From HGM04593 sp045634365 (GTDB taxonomy: Bacteria; Bacteroidota; Bacteroidia; Bacteroidales; Bacteroidaceae): a DNA stretch of 64,000 nt. The notes under the pieces are model-generated. The model ran no database searches. It had not been told where the DNA came from and saw nothing but the letters and a program-made list of their open reading frames with translations. The position numbers were made by a program, and so were the translations under genes. The stretch is from contig JAZRAC010000001.1 in assembly GCA_045634365.1 (NCBI GenBank), forward strand, positions 62,001 through 126,000. The letters run 5' to 3'. Shown here piece by piece: positions 8,337 through 17,635 of this stretch (the first letter of the stretch is position 1; each line of letters begins with the position of its first letter).

Positions 8337-9719
8337 TTATTTCTTTATTATTTGTCCTGTGAATTGTGCTTCGGCAACAAGTTTCTCGCCCACGAATGCG
8401 TATCCGCGCATAACTGCAATGCCGTGACGCAACGGGCTCATCTGTTCCACCTTAAAGACAAGTGTGTCGCCGGGTACCACAAGTTTGTGGAATGCTATTT
8501 TCTCTATCTTCAAGAAGTAGGTTGAATACTCCTCGGGAGTTTCGAGCATATTCATTATGAGCAGGCCGCCACATTGCGACATTGCCTCTACAATGAGCAC
8601 GCCGGGCATTACCGGCTCGCTGGGGAAGTGTCCGTTGAAGAAGGGCTCGTTTGTGGTAACATTCTTGGTTCCCACAATATAGTTGGAGCCAAGCTCTGTT
8701 ACTTTGTCGACCAACAGCATAGGGCTGCGGTGGGGGAGCAACTTCTTTATACGTTTAATATCCATCACCGGCTCGCGGTTGGGGTCGTAGATGGGAGCTT
8801 GTATCTGGTGCTCACGTATAATCTTGCGCATCGCGCGCGCGAACTTATTATTTATAGTGTGGCCCGGACAGGTGGCGATGATGCGTCCTTGGAGGGGCTT
8901 GCCAATGAGGGCAAGGTCGCCTATAATGTCGAGCAGTTTGTGGCGCGCGGGCTCGTTGTTCCAAACAAGAGGCTTGTGGTTTAGATAGCCGAGTTTCTTG
9001 GCATCCATATGGGGAACCCCAAGAACATCGGCAAGCTGGTCGTACTTCTCCTGCGGCATTTCGCGCTCATAAATTACGATGGCGTTGTCGAGGTCGCCAC
9101 CCTTAATGAGGCCGGCATTGAGCAGGGGTTCAAGCTCGCGCACAAATACGAATGTACGGCTCGATGCAATCTCCTCCTTAAAGTCGTCCATACTTTCGAG
9201 AGTGGCATATTGGTTGTAGAGCACTCCCGAGTCGTAGTGTACAAGTACGTTAAGGCTGAAATTTTCGTCGGGGAGTATTATTATGGAGTTGCCTGTATTT
9301 TCGTCTTTAATTTCAATCTTCGACTTAATTACAAATACATCCTTTTCGGCATTCTGCTCCTTTACTCCGATGCGCTCAATATTCTCTACATAGAATTTTG
9401 CGCTACCATCGAGAATGGGAAATTCGGGGCCGTTCACTTGCATCAGGCAGTTGTCGATGCCCAGAGCAAAGAGGGCTGCCATTGCGTGCTCCACGGTGCT
9501 TACTCGTGCCTCGCCTTTGGTGAGCACGGTGCCGCGGGTTGTTTCGGTTACATTCTCGGCCACTGCATCTATTATAGGCTCGCCCGGGAGGTCGATACGC
9601 TGTATTTTGTAGCCGTAATTCTCGGGTGCGGGGTTGAACGTTACTGTGAGGCTCAATCCCGTGTGTAGTCCTTTCCCGAAGAGGGAGAAACTACCGTTCA
9701 GTGTCTTTTGCTTGTTCAT
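8337..9719 (-). CDS. lpxC/fabZ: bifunctional LpxC deacetylase / FabZ dehydratase
   Basis: One polypeptide of 460 aa joins two enzymes, a known Bacteroidota fusion. Residues 1-305 are LpxC, the zinc UDP-3-O-acyl-GlcNAc deacetylase (STVEHAMAALFALGID, and HKLLDIIGDLAL with the His/Asp zinc ligands, then GHTINNKFARAM). Residues 310-460 are FabZ, the 3-hydroxyacyl-ACP dehydratase (catalytic His in NGHFPSEPVMPGVL, Glu in VEAMSQ). The fusion ties lipid A commitment to fatty acid synthesis, which compete for the same hydroxyacyl-ACP. It lies between lpxD (11 bp) and lpxA (13 bp). Confidence 0.96.
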   Translation of the reverse strand: MNKQKTLNGSFSLFGKGLHTGLSLTVTFNPAPENYGYKIQRIDLPGEPIIDAVAENVTETTRGTVLTKGEARVSTVEHAMAALFALGIDNCLMQVNGPEFPILDGSAKFYVENIERIGVKEQNAEKDVFVIKSKIEIKDENTGNSIIILPDENFSLNVLVHYDSGVLYNQYATLESMDDFKEEIASSRTFVFVRELEPLLNAGLIKGGDLDNAIVIYEREMPQEKYDQLADVLGVPHMDAKKLGYLNHKPLVWNNEPARHKLLDIIGDLALIGKPLQGRIIATCPGHTINNKFARAMRKIIREHQIQAPIYDPNREPVMDIKRIKKLLPHRSPMLLVDKVTELGSNYIVGTKNVTTNEPFFNGHFPSEPVMPGVLIVEAMSQCGGLLIMNMLETPEEYSTYFLKIEKIAFHKLVVPGDTLVFKVEQMSPLRHGIAVMRGYAFVGEKLVAEAQFTGQIIKK

Positions 9720-9730
9720 CGCAAATTATT

Positions 9731-10765
9731 TTATTTGTTATTCTTCAATGCTTCAATCTCTTTTGTGAGCTCTTTTACCTTCTTGTCAAGGTCGGGAAGG
9801 CGTTTAAGGTAGGCCGAAATTCTCATAAACTCCTTTGCGTCCATTGCGGGAGTTCCCAAGAGTTTTTCGCCACCCTTGCGGCTGCCGATGGTACCACTCT
9901 GCGAGCCTACAACCGTGCGGTCGCCTATGGTGCAGTGACCCGAAATTCCGGCCTGTCCGCCCACAATACACCATTCGCCCATTTTGGCCGAGCCGGCAAC
10001 ACCTGCTTGTGCGGCCATCACTGTGTGCGAGCCAATTTCGTCGTTGTGAGCTATTTGTATAAGGTTGTCGAGTTTCACCCCTTTGTGTATTACCGTCGCG
10101 CCCATTGTGGCACGGTCGACACAGGTGTTTGCTCCAATCTCTACGTTATCTTCGAGAACCACAATACCCATTTGAGGTATCTTTTCGTATCCGTCGGCAG
10201 TGGGAGCAAAGCCGAATCCGTCGGCGCCGATTACGCATCCGCTGTGCAGAATGCAGTTGTTGCCCACGCGGCAATCGTGATAAACGGTTACGTTGGCGTA
10301 TAGGATGCAGTTGCTTCCTATTTTTGCGCCATCGCCAATGGATACTCCGTCGTGAATGTAGCATCCGTCGCCAATCTCGCATCCGTCACCAATCACGGCA
10401 AAGGGCGCAATGTAGCAATTTTCGCCCACTTTGGCTGTGGGGGAGATTGATGCAAGCGAGCTTACTCCTTGTTTCTTGGGCTTGCTTGCCTCGTACATTG
10501 TCATAAGCTTCGCAAGGCTTTCGTATGCATTATCCACCTTTATGAGCGTGGCTTTTATTTCGCCTTTTGCTTCGAAGTCCCTGTTTACAAGAACCACCGA
10601 CGATTCTGTTGTGTAGATATAGTCGGCATATTTGGGGTTGGCCAGAAAGGAGAGTGCGCCGGGGGTGCCCTCTTCAATCTTGGCAAAGGTGTAGACCTCG
10701 GCGGCAGGGTTGCCTATTACTTCTCCGTTTATAAATGATGCTATTTGTTGAGCTGTGAATTTCAT
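9731..10765 (-). CDS. lpxD: UDP-3-O-(3-hydroxyacyl)glucosamine N-acyltransferase LpxD
   Basis: Third lipid A step: adds the second hydroxyacyl chain at N2. The 344-aa protein has an N-terminal uridine-binding domain (residues 1-100), then a long hexapeptide-repeat beta helix (IGDGCEIGDGCYIHDGVSIG). The catalytic His lies in NLIQIAHNDEIG, and the C-terminal helix is short (LPDLDKKVKELTKEIEAL). It is the first gene of the lipid A operon, with a -7 element 24 bp before the ATG. Confidence 0.95.
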   Translation of the reverse strand: MKFTAQQIASFINGEVIGNPAAEVYTFAKIEEGTPGALSFLANPKYADYIYTTESSVVLVNRDFEAKGEIKATLIKVDNAYESLAKLMTMYEASKPKKQGVSSLASISPTAKVGENCYIAPFAVIGDGCEIGDGCYIHDGVSIGDGAKIGSNCILYANVTVYHDCRVGNNCILHSGCVIGADGFGFAPTADGYEKIPQMGIVVLEDNVEIGANTCVDRATMGATVIHKGVKLDNLIQIAHNDEIGSHTVMAAQAGVAGSAKMGEWCIVGGQAGISGHCTIGDRTVVGSQSGTIGSRKGGEKLLGTPAMDAKEFMRISAYLKRLPDLDKKVKELTKEIEALKNNK

Positions 10766-10788
10766 ACTTAATAATGTTTTTCAGAATA

Positions 10789-10796
10789 CGAAGATA
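10789..10796 (-). promoter_or_regulatory. -7 element of the lpxD operon
   Basis: Minus-strand TATCTTCG, ending 23 bp before the lpxD ATG. No convincing -33 element is seen. Confidence 0.5.
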
Positions 10797-10854
10797 ATTG
10801 TTTTGTTCCGAATTAGCACTGCTTGGTGTATAAAATTTCGTAAAAAATGCAGAT

Positions 10855-11685
10855 TTAGATGATGTTTCGGGCTTTTAGTTCACGTTCCATCTGTTGCTGG
10901 TAGTCGCGTGCCTTTTCGGCTGCCACTGCTGCAAAGTTCTCGCTGCCATCGGCAAAAATAATTGCACGGCTGGCATTTACAAGAAGGCCGCAGTCGCTGT
11001 TCATTCCATATTTGCACACCTCTTCGAGTGAGCCGCCCTGTGCTCCAACGCCGGGAACGAGCAGGAAGTGCTCGGGTACTATGCTGCGTACATTCTCGAA
11101 AGACTTGCCTTGTGTGGCACCTACAACGTACATCATATTATCCTTGCTTCCCCATTTGCTCGAAGTGGCGAGCACCTTCTCGAAGAGCATTGTGCCCTCT
11201 TCGTCTTTGGTGAGCTGAAAGTCGTGTGAGCCGGGGTTGGATGTAAGGGCGAGGAGTATTACCCAAGTGTCCTCGTAGGCGAGGAAGGGCTTTACGCTGT
11301 CTTCGCCCATATAGGGTGCCACGGTTATCGAGTCGACCTTCATCTCCTCGAAGAAGGAGCGTGCATAGAGTGCCGAGGTATTGCCAATGTCGCCACGCTT
11401 GGCGTCGGCGATTATGAAAATTTCGGGGTATTTTTCCTTTATATATTTAACAGTTTTCTCGAAACTTATCCAGCCCTTGACACCAAACGCCTCGTAGAAT
11501 GCGAGGTTGGGTTTATAGGCAACGGTGTAGGGTGCTGTTGCGTCGATGATTGCTTTGTTGAACTCGAAGATGGCGTCGTCGCTGTCTTTTAGGCAGGCGG
11601 GCAGTCTTTTTATGTCGCTGTCGAGTCCCACACACAGGAAAGAGCGTTTCTCTTTAATCTGTTTTACAAGTTCTTGTCTGTTCAT
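10855..11685 (-). CDS. pyrF: orotidine-5'-phosphate decarboxylase PyrF (type 2)
   Basis: Last step of UMP synthesis, OMP to UMP plus CO2. At 276 aa it belongs to the longer subfamily 2. The catalytic Asp-Lys-Asp array is visible as IADAKRGDIGNTS near residue 95, and the start reads KRSFLCVGLDSDIKRLP. It is the last gene of purM-prfA-pyrF, 15 bp after prfA. Confidence 0.95.
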   Translation of the reverse strand: MNRQELVKQIKEKRSFLCVGLDSDIKRLPACLKDSDDAIFEFNKAIIDATAPYTVAYKPNLAFYEAFGVKGWISFEKTVKYIKEKYPEIFIIADAKRGDIGNTSALYARSFFEEMKVDSITVAPYMGEDSVKPFLAYEDTWVILLALTSNPGSHDFQLTKDEEGTMLFEKVLATSSKWGSKDNMMYVVGATQGKSFENVRSIVPEHFLLVPGVGAQGGSLEEVCKYGMNSDCGLLVNASRAIIFADGSENFAAVAAEKARDYQQQMERELKARNII

Positions 11686-11700
11686 AGTTATTATGGTTTT

Positions 11701-12813
11701 TTATAGTTCGTTTTCTTTCATACGCTCGGTATTTTCGGCTACAATAAGGTGGTCTATGCAATCCTGTATGTCGCCGTTTACAAATGCCGTCAGGTTATAT
11801 ATTGTGTAATTTATTCGATGGTCGGTGATGCGCCCCTGAGGGTAGTTGTAGGTGCGTATCTTTGCCGAGCGGTCGCCGGTGGAGACCATTGTTTTTCGCT
11901 TGTTTGCAATGTCGTCGGCGTATCGCTGGTGCTCGCGGTCGTAGACGAGGGTGCGCAAGCGGGCAAGGGCACGCTCTTTGTTTTTTGGTTGGTCGCGAGT
12001 CTCGGTACACTCTATGAGAATTTCCTCAATCTGTCCCGTTTCGGGGTTGAGCCAAGGGTAACGCAGGCGCACTCCCGATTCTACCTTGTTCACATTCTGT
12101 CCGCCGGCACCGCTTGAACGGAAGGTGTCCCATTTTATTGCGCTCTCGGTTATCTCAACATCGAAGGCCTCGGCCTCGGGGAGCACAGCCACCGATGCAG
12201 CCGATGTGTGTACGCGACCTTGTGTTTCGGTTGCGGGCACACGCTGTACACGATGCACGCCCGATTCGTATTTGAGCGTTCCGTATACTTTCTCTCCGCT
12301 TACAGTGCAAATAATCTCCTTGTAGCCGCCCGATGTTCCTTCGCTGCAACTCGATACTTCCATTTTCCATCCTTTGCTCTCGCAGTATTTGCTGTACATA
12401 CGGAAAAGGTCGCCGGCAAATATGGCAGCTTCGTCGCCGCCTGTGCCGCCACGTATCTCCAAGATTGCATTCTTGTCGTCCTGCGGGTCGGCGGGGATGA
12501 GCAGCAGCTTTATCTCCTCTTCCACTGCGGGTATCTCTTTTTCGCAATTATCGAGCTCCTCGCGTGCCATTTCGCGCAATTCTGCATCGCTCTCGTTCAC
12601 AAGAAGGTCTTTTGCCTCGCGCTGCGAAGTGAGCAGTTGTATGTATCGCTTGCGTGCCGCAAGTATCTCTTCAAGCTCGCGATATTCTTTGTTGAGCTTC
12701 ACGTAACGCTTCATATCGGCCACCACAGCGGGGTCGGTTATCAGCGTCGAAACTTCCTGGAAGCGTGCTTCAAGGTCGTTGAGCTTGCTCAATAGTGAAT
12801 TTTCGTTCTCCAT
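11701..12813 (-). CDS. prfA: peptide chain release factor 1
   Basis: Reads UAA and UAG stop codons in the ribosome and triggers peptide release. The 370-aa protein shows the GGQ loop (RSSGAGGQNVNKVESG) and the RF1-type recognition segment VQRVPATETQGRVHTS, where PAT marks it as RF1 rather than RF2. It starts 3 bp after purM, so the two are probably translationally coupled. Confidence 0.96.
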   Translation of the reverse strand: MENENSLLSKLNDLEARFQEVSTLITDPAVVADMKRYVKLNKEYRELEEILAARKRYIQLLTSQREAKDLLVNESDAELREMAREELDNCEKEIPAVEEEIKLLLIPADPQDDKNAILEIRGGTGGDEAAIFAGDLFRMYSKYCESKGWKMEVSSCSEGTSGGYKEIICTVSGEKVYGTLKYESGVHRVQRVPATETQGRVHTSAASVAVLPEAEAFDVEITESAIKWDTFRSSGAGGQNVNKVESGVRLRYPWLNPETGQIEEILIECTETRDQPKNKERALARLRTLVYDREHQRYADDIANKRKTMVSTGDRSAKIRTYNYPQGRITDHRINYTIYNLTAFVNGDIQDCIDHLIVAENTERMKENEL

Positions 12814-12816
12814 TTA

Positions 12817-13983
12817 TCAATATTTGAATGTGCCGTAGGGGCTTTCGATTATAAGTTCGTTCTTGTCGGCATCTTCCACGCGACCGATTATCTGTGCATC
12901 TACTCCGAAGCTCTTGCTTATTGCGATAATCTCCTCGGCATATTCGGGTTTAACGTATACCTCCAAACGGTGGCCCATATTGAACACTTTGTACATTTCG
13001 GCCCAGTCGGTGCCGCTCTGCTCTTTGATTGCCTTGAAGAGCGGGGGGATGGGGAAAAGATTGTCTTTAATCACTCGTTTGTTCTCCACAAAGTGCATAA
13101 CTTTTGTTTGTGCACCGCCCGAGCAGTGTACCATTCCGTGAATTTGCGGGCGCAATGCGTCGAGCATTTTCTTCACAATGGGGGCGTATGTGCGGGTGGG
13201 GGAGAGTACCAATTTCCCTGCATCGATGGGCGAGCCTTCAACCTCGTCGGTGAGTGAGAGTTTGCCCGAATAGATGAGCTCGGCGGGAACGCCTTTGTCG
13301 TAGCTCTCGGGGTATTTCTCGGCAAGATATTTTGCGAATACATCGTGACGGGCCGATGTCAGTCCGTTGCTGCCCATTCCTCCGTTGTATCCCTTTTCGT
13401 ATGTGGCTTGCCCGTATGAGGCCATTCCCACAATAATATCGCCGCCGGCGATATTTGCATTGTCGATTACATCGCTGCGTTTCATACGGCAGGTGACGGT
13501 GCTGTCCACGATGATGGTGCGCACAAGGTCGCCAACATCGGCAGTTTCGCCGCCTGTGGCATAAACGCCCACGCCCATTTCGCGCAATTCGGCAAGCAGT
13601 TCGTCGGTTCCGTTGATTATGGCCGAGATTACTTCGCCTGGAATGAGTAGTTTGTTACGCCCGATGGTCGACGATACGAGGATATTGTCGGTGGCTCCCA
13701 CGCACAATAGGTCGTCGATGTTCATTATGAGGGCATCTTGTGCAATACCTTTCCACACTGATGTGTCGCCGGTCTCTTTCCAATAGAGGTAGGCGAGTGA
13801 GGATTTTGTTCCTGCGCCGTCGGCGTGCATTATGTTGCAATATTCCGGGTCGCCGCCCAAAATATCGGGAATTATCTTACAGAATGCCTTGGGGTAAAGC
13901 CCTTTGTCGATGTTCTTAATTGCGTTGTGGACATCCTCTTTTGATGCCGACACGCCACGCATCATATAACGTTGGTCGCTCAT
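12817..13983 (-). CDS. purM: phosphoribosylformylglycinamidine cyclo-ligase (AIR synthase), long form
   Basis: Closes the imidazole ring in purine synthesis (FGAM to AIR, uses ATP). At 388 aa it is the long Bacteroidota type, not the roughly 345-aa enterobacterial type. It has the PurM-superfamily N-terminal half with MHADGAGTKSSLAYLYW and DDLLCVGATDNILVSSTIG, and GGETADVGDLVRTI for nucleotide/metal binding. It is first gene of the operon with prfA and pyrF. A complete -33/-7 promoter precedes it. Confidence 0.9.
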   Translation of the reverse strand: MSDQRYMMRGVSASKEDVHNAIKNIDKGLYPKAFCKIIPDILGGDPEYCNIMHADGAGTKSSLAYLYWKETGDTSVWKGIAQDALIMNIDDLLCVGATDNILVSSTIGRNKLLIPGEVISAIINGTDELLAELREMGVGVYATGGETADVGDLVRTIIVDSTVTCRMKRSDVIDNANIAGGDIIVGMASYGQATYEKGYNGGMGSNGLTSARHDVFAKYLAEKYPESYDKGVPAELIYSGKLSLTDEVEGSPIDAGKLVLSPTRTYAPIVKKMLDALRPQIHGMVHCSGGAQTKVMHFVENKRVIKDNLFPIPPLFKAIKEQSGTDWAEMYKVFNMGHRLEVYVKPEYAEEIIAISKSFGVDAQIIGRVEDADKNELIIESPYGTFKY

Positions 13984-14022
13984 TTTTGTATATAATATTT
14001 ATATTATTATCTATTTTAACTG

Positions 14023-14054
14023 CGAAGATAATATAAACCGAGCGAATGGGCAAA
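14023..14054 (-). promoter_or_regulatory. purM-prfA-pyrF promoter
   Basis: Minus-strand -33 TTTG (14051-14054), a 20-bp spacer, then -7 TATCTTCG (14023-14030). The start codon is 39 bp further on. The -33 box sits in the loop of the inverted repeat at 14038-14076. Confidence 0.6.
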
Positions 14055-14076
14055 TTTATCTGCACTTTTCGCTCGG
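14038..14076. promoter_or_regulatory. inverted repeat over the purM -33 box
   Basis: Perfect 9-bp arms (CCGAGCGAA at 14038-14046 and its complement at 14068-14076) with a 21-bp centre that contains the -33 TTTG. It could be a regulator site or the terminator of the redox-protein gene that ends at 14152. It has no long T run. Confidence 0.4.
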
Positions 14077-14151
14077 TGGAAAATGGGTTTTTTTTAACAT
14101 TTATTTTGTGAATTGTCTAACTGTTTGGTTGTCAATGGGAAGGCGGTTGTA

Positions 14152-14415
14152 CTAATCTTTGAGTGTGGTGTCGAGAATTTCTCTTACCTCCTCTTTGCTT
14201 ACTGCCCCTTCGTGCACTTTTTTGTCGTCGATATAAAATGTGGGCACTAAAAAATAGTCGAACATTGCGGCGTAATCCACTTGGAGAGTCTCCTCTATGA
14301 GCTGAGGTTCGATTAAACGATAAAGGTCGTTCTCTTCTTTTAATTCGTCAATAAATTTGAATGCCTTGGCGCAATGCGGGCAGTTCTTTTGGTAGAAAAT
14401 TTGTAATTTTTTCAT
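14152..14415 (-). CDS. small thioredoxin/glutaredoxin-like protein
   Basis: An 87-aa single-domain thiol-redox protein with the active site NCPHC at residues 9-13 and the cis-Pro region LVPTFYIDDKKVHEG about 45 residues later. I start it at the ATG 14413-14415 (MKKLQIFYQ). The frame extends 33 codons further up with Asn/Lys-rich text that does not look like protein. It has no signal peptide, so it acts in the cytoplasm. It is a single gene and its partner is unknown. Confidence 0.8.
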   Translation of the reverse strand: MKKLQIFYQKNCPHCAKAFKFIDELKEENDLYRLIEPQLIEETLQVDYAAMFDYFLVPTFYIDDKKVHEGAVSKEEVREILDTTLKD

Positions 14416-14551
14416 AATTCGGTTGTTATATGTTATTGGTTCGTTTGTTACAATAACAATTTTCTCTTCTGTTTTTTGCGCGTTATTGTTGTTTTTGTAA
14501 TAAAATTTAACCATTGGCGATTTTTTGTGTTGTTGGAATTATATCTTGAAA

Positions 14552-14583
14552 TTTGCACCATTGCTTGCTTTTTACTATATTTG
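14552..14583 (+). promoter_or_regulatory. promoter of the peptide transporter
   Basis: -33 TTTG (14552-14555), a 20-bp spacer and -7 TATATTTG (14576-14583), followed by a leader of about 60 bases with several copies of ATGCAAATGC-like text. Confidence 0.6.
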
Positions 14584-14646
14584 CACTTTATGCAAATGCT
14601 TTTGCTTAAATGCAAGTGTAATTATTAACTTTATAAATTTAAATTT

Positions 14647-16164
14647 ATGTTTGAAGGACAACCAAAAGGCTTGTATGCCTTGGCTTTGGCCAACACCGGT
14701 GAGCGTTTCGGCTACTACACGATGTTGGCTGTGTTTGTGATGTTCCTGCAAGCGAATTTTGGATTTTCCAGCGCTGTTGCAGGTTCAATTTATTCGGGCT
14801 TTTTAGGCTTTGTGTATTTTATGCCTCTGTTCGGAGGTATGGCTGCCGACAAGTTCGGTTACGGCAAAATGGTGACTATTGGTATTACCATTATGTTCCT
14901 CGGTTATGTGGTGCTTGCTTTGCCCCTCGGCGCGAACAGTGTGGCTATCGGTGCTATGTATATGGCATTGGCACTTATTTCGCTTGGTACAGGCTTGTTC
15001 AAAGGTAACTTGCAGGTGATGGTGGGTAATCTTTACGACGATCCTAAATATTCGAGTAAGCGCGATGCGGGTTTCAGCGTCTTCTATATGGCTATCAATG
15101 TTGGTGCGATGTTTGCTCCCACTGCCGCTATCGAGGTGATGAAATGGGCGCAAACTTCATTGGGTGTGAGTGAGGCTGATTCTTACCACTATGCATTTGG
15201 CGTGGCTTGCCTCTCACTCATTGTTTCAATTGCTATTTATTATGCGTTCCGCTCTACATTCAGCCACACAGATAGAGGCAAGGTTGCTGCTGCCGCCGGC
15301 AATGCAAATGTAAAGGAACTTACTCCCGCCGAAACAAAGGAGCGTATCGTTGCTCTCTGCCTTGTGTTTGCTGTGGTTATATTCTTCTGGATGGCTTTCC
15401 ACCAGAATGGTTCCACCCTTACTTTTTTTGCTCGTGACTACACAGCTACAAGCTCCACCGGTATTGAGAGTATGGCCTTTGATGTGGTTAACCTTGTACT
15501 TGCTATCTTCTTGGTTTATGGCTTGTTCGGCTTGTTCCAGAGTGCAACAGGAAAAGGTAAGGCAATTTCTGCTGCCGTTATTGCTGCGGCAGTGGGTGGA
15601 TTGGCCTACAAATATACAACTCTCCCCGATGTTACCGAGGTTAGCGCTCCCATCTTCCAGCAGTTCAATGCTTGCTTTGTGGTAGCTCTCACTCCTGTTT
15701 CAATTGCTATTTTCGGTGCTCTTGCAAAGAAGGGCAAGGAGCCTTCGGCACCTATGAAGATAGGCTTGGGTATGTTGGTTGCTGCTGTGGCTTACTTGTT
15801 GCTCACTATCGGTTCGCTTGGTTTGCCCTCGCCCGAATATACAGCTGACGGACAGCCTTTGCATATGGCTAACGTTTCGCCCAATTGGTTGATTTCTACT
15901 TACCTCATTCTTACATTTGCCGAGCTTCTCTTGTCGCCCATCGGTATTTCATTCGTGACAAAGGTGGCTCCTCCCAAATATGCAGGTATGATGATGGGTG
16001 GATGGTTCGTGGCAACTGCTCTTGGTAACTTCCTCGTTGCTATCCCCGCGCTTATGTGGGATGCTCCCTTGGTTGTTGTTTGGGGCGTGCTCATAGGTAT
16101 CTGTCTGCTCGCGGCACTCTTCATTTTTGTTATCTTGAAGCGTCTTGAAAAAGTTTCTCAATAA
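14647..16164 (+). CDS. POT/PTR-family peptide MFS transporter
   Basis: Proton-coupled uptake of di- and tripeptides across the inner membrane. It has 505 aa and about 14 hydrophobic segments. The family signatures are GERFGYYTMLAVFVMFL at the N-terminus (the ExxERFxYY-type motif is reduced to GERFGYY) and FYMAINVGAMFAPTAA near residue 150. It starts at the ATG 14647. A strong hairpin terminator follows. It is next to a gene for a secreted S37 peptidase, which has its own promoter, and together they would suit peptide use. Confidence 0.88.
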   Translation: MFEGQPKGLYALALANTGERFGYYTMLAVFVMFLQANFGFSSAVAGSIYSGFLGFVYFMPLFGGMAADKFGYGKMVTIGITIMFLGYVVLALPLGANSVAIGAMYMALALISLGTGLFKGNLQVMVGNLYDDPKYSSKRDAGFSVFYMAINVGAMFAPTAAIEVMKWAQTSLGVSEADSYHYAFGVACLSLIVSIAIYYAFRSTFSHTDRGKVAAAAGNANVKELTPAETKERIVALCLVFAVVIFFWMAFHQNGSTLTFFARDYTATSSTGIESMAFDVVNLVLAIFLVYGLFGLFQSATGKGKAISAAVIAAAVGGLAYKYTTLPDVTEVSAPIFQQFNACFVVALTPVSIAIFGALAKKGKEPSAPMKIGLGMLVAAVAYLLLTIGSLGLPSPEYTADGQPLHMANVSPNWLISTYLILTFAELLLSPIGISFVTKVAPPKYAGMMMGGWFVATALGNFLVAIPALMWDAPLVVVWGVLIGICLLAALFIFVILKRLEKVSQ

Positions 16165-16192
16165 TAGCTTTTCTTGTAGATATTTCTTTTCG

Positions 16193-16229
16193 GCGGGGCA
16201 GTCTTTATGGCTGTCCCGCTGTTTTTTTT
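16193..16229 (+). terminator. terminator of the peptide transporter gene
   Basis: A 9-bp stem (16193-16201 with 16211-16219, one G-T pair), a 9-base loop and a run of eight T at 16222-16229. Confidence 0.85.
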
Positions 16230-16293
16230 CTTTGCTTTTTGAACCAAAATGCTAAATAATATATAAAGAATTGTTTGGCTTGTTTTTTTTATT

Positions 16294-16301
16294 TAAATTT
16301 G
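16294..16301 (+). promoter_or_regulatory. -7 element of the S37 peptidase
   Basis: TAAATTTG, 28 bp before the ATG. A TTTG at 16274-16277 gives only a 16-bp spacer, so the -33 box is uncertain. Confidence 0.4.
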
Positions 16302-16329
16302 CCTTAATTTACAAAAAAACAAAAATTTT

Positions 16330-17628
16330 ATGTACAAGAAACTGATACTTTGGGCGTTGCTCTTTGTGACGGTGCCGGCTGTGAATGCACAGGAGAGTGT
16401 GGAAGCTATGCTGCAAAAGATAGACGCAGTGAGCGGTGTTGAGAAAATTGAGAAAAACGACTCTACACGCAGTTATTATTTGATGAAATTCCGCCAGCAA
16501 TTGGTGCCGGGCGACGAAGAGAAGGGTACATTTGAACAGCGTGTGATGCTGGGCCACCGTGGCTGGGACCGCCCTGTGGTTGTGGTAACCGAGGGCTATG
16601 GTGCCGATTATGCATTTAATTCTCCAAGATATATGGAGGAACTTACCGCAATACTCGATGCAAATATAATATTTGTGGAGTATCGCTACTTCTCGGGCTC
16701 AATGCCCAAGCCTTGCAATTGGGAGTATCTCACCATTGCCAATTCTATGGTCGATTATCATAATATAATCACAGCTTTTAAGCCCTATTATACAAAAAAA
16801 TGGGCAACAACAGGTATAAGCAAGGGTGGTTCAACCTCTATGTTCTTCCGTGCCTATTATCCCGAGGATGTCGATGTTACCGTTCCATACGTGGGCCCGT
16901 TGAGCTATTCTGTTGAGGATGGCCGCCACGAATCGTTCTTGGAGCGTGTTTCCACAAAGGAGAAACGCGATGCTGTGAGAAATTTTCAATATCTGCTTTT
17001 TGAGCGCAAGGAGCAGTTGATGCCTATGTTCGATGCACACTGTGCCGAGAAGGGCTACTCTTTCCGTGTGCCAACATCGGAGATTTACAATCTGTGCGTG
17101 CTTGAATATCAATTCTCCTTTTGGCAGTGGGGTGCACCCATCGATAATATACCCACAGAGGCATCGAGCATCGACGATGTTTTTGCATATTTCATAAGAA
17201 TGTGCAGCCCCGACTACTTTTCGGCAACCACAGAGATTGGCTCATTCTTTGTGCAGGCGGTTAAGGACTTTGGCTATTATGGCTACAACACCGACCCCTT
17301 TGTGAAATATCTGAACCCTGCCGATGTTGAGGGCTATTTGAAGAAGGTGATGCTCCCCGCCGAGTTTAACGATGTTATATTCGACGATACCAATCATCGT
17401 TTCGTAACCGATTATTACACAGAGAATGACCCTGAGGCAATGTTCATTTATGGCGAGTGGGATCCTTGGACCGCAAGCGGCGTTACTTGGTTGAGTGAGC
17501 GTAACAAGAAGAATGTGAACATTTTTATTGTGCCCGACGGCAGCCACTCGGCACGCATTGCCAATCTGCCGGCCGAGCAACGCGAGAAGGTGCTTGAACT
17601 GCTCGACAAATGGATGGATTTCCGTTAA
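16330..17628 (+). CDS. secreted S28/S37-type serine aminopeptidase
   Basis: Exported alpha/beta-hydrolase peptidase resembling the S37 (PS-10, tripeptidyl aminopeptidase) family. It has a signal peptide (MYKKLILWALLFVTVPAVNAQ). The nucleophile elbow is TTGISKGGST near residue 162. The likely acid is in YGEWDPWTASG near 380 and the His in PDGSHSARI near 410. The N-terminal part GHRGWDRPVVVVTEGYGADYA matches the family. It is probably a periplasmic peptide trimmer. An ABC ATPase gene starts 7 bp after its stop, so they share a transcript. Confidence 0.82.
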   Translation: MYKKLILWALLFVTVPAVNAQESVEAMLQKIDAVSGVEKIEKNDSTRSYYLMKFRQQLVPGDEEKGTFEQRVMLGHRGWDRPVVVVTEGYGADYAFNSPRYMEELTAILDANIIFVEYRYFSGSMPKPCNWEYLTIANSMVDYHNIITAFKPYYTKKWATTGISKGGSTSMFFRAYYPEDVDVTVPYVGPLSYSVEDGRHESFLERVSTKEKRDAVRNFQYLLFERKEQLMPMFDAHCAEKGYSFRVPTSEIYNLCVLEYQFSFWQWGAPIDNIPTEASSIDDVFAYFIRMCSPDYFSATTEIGSFFVQAVKDFGYYGYNTDPFVKYLNPADVEGYLKKVMLPAEFNDVIFDDTNHRFVTDYYTENDPEAMFIYGEWDPWTASGVTWLSERNKKNVNIFIVPDGSHSARIANLPAEQREKVLELLDKWMDFR

Positions 17629-17635
17629 AGCGACT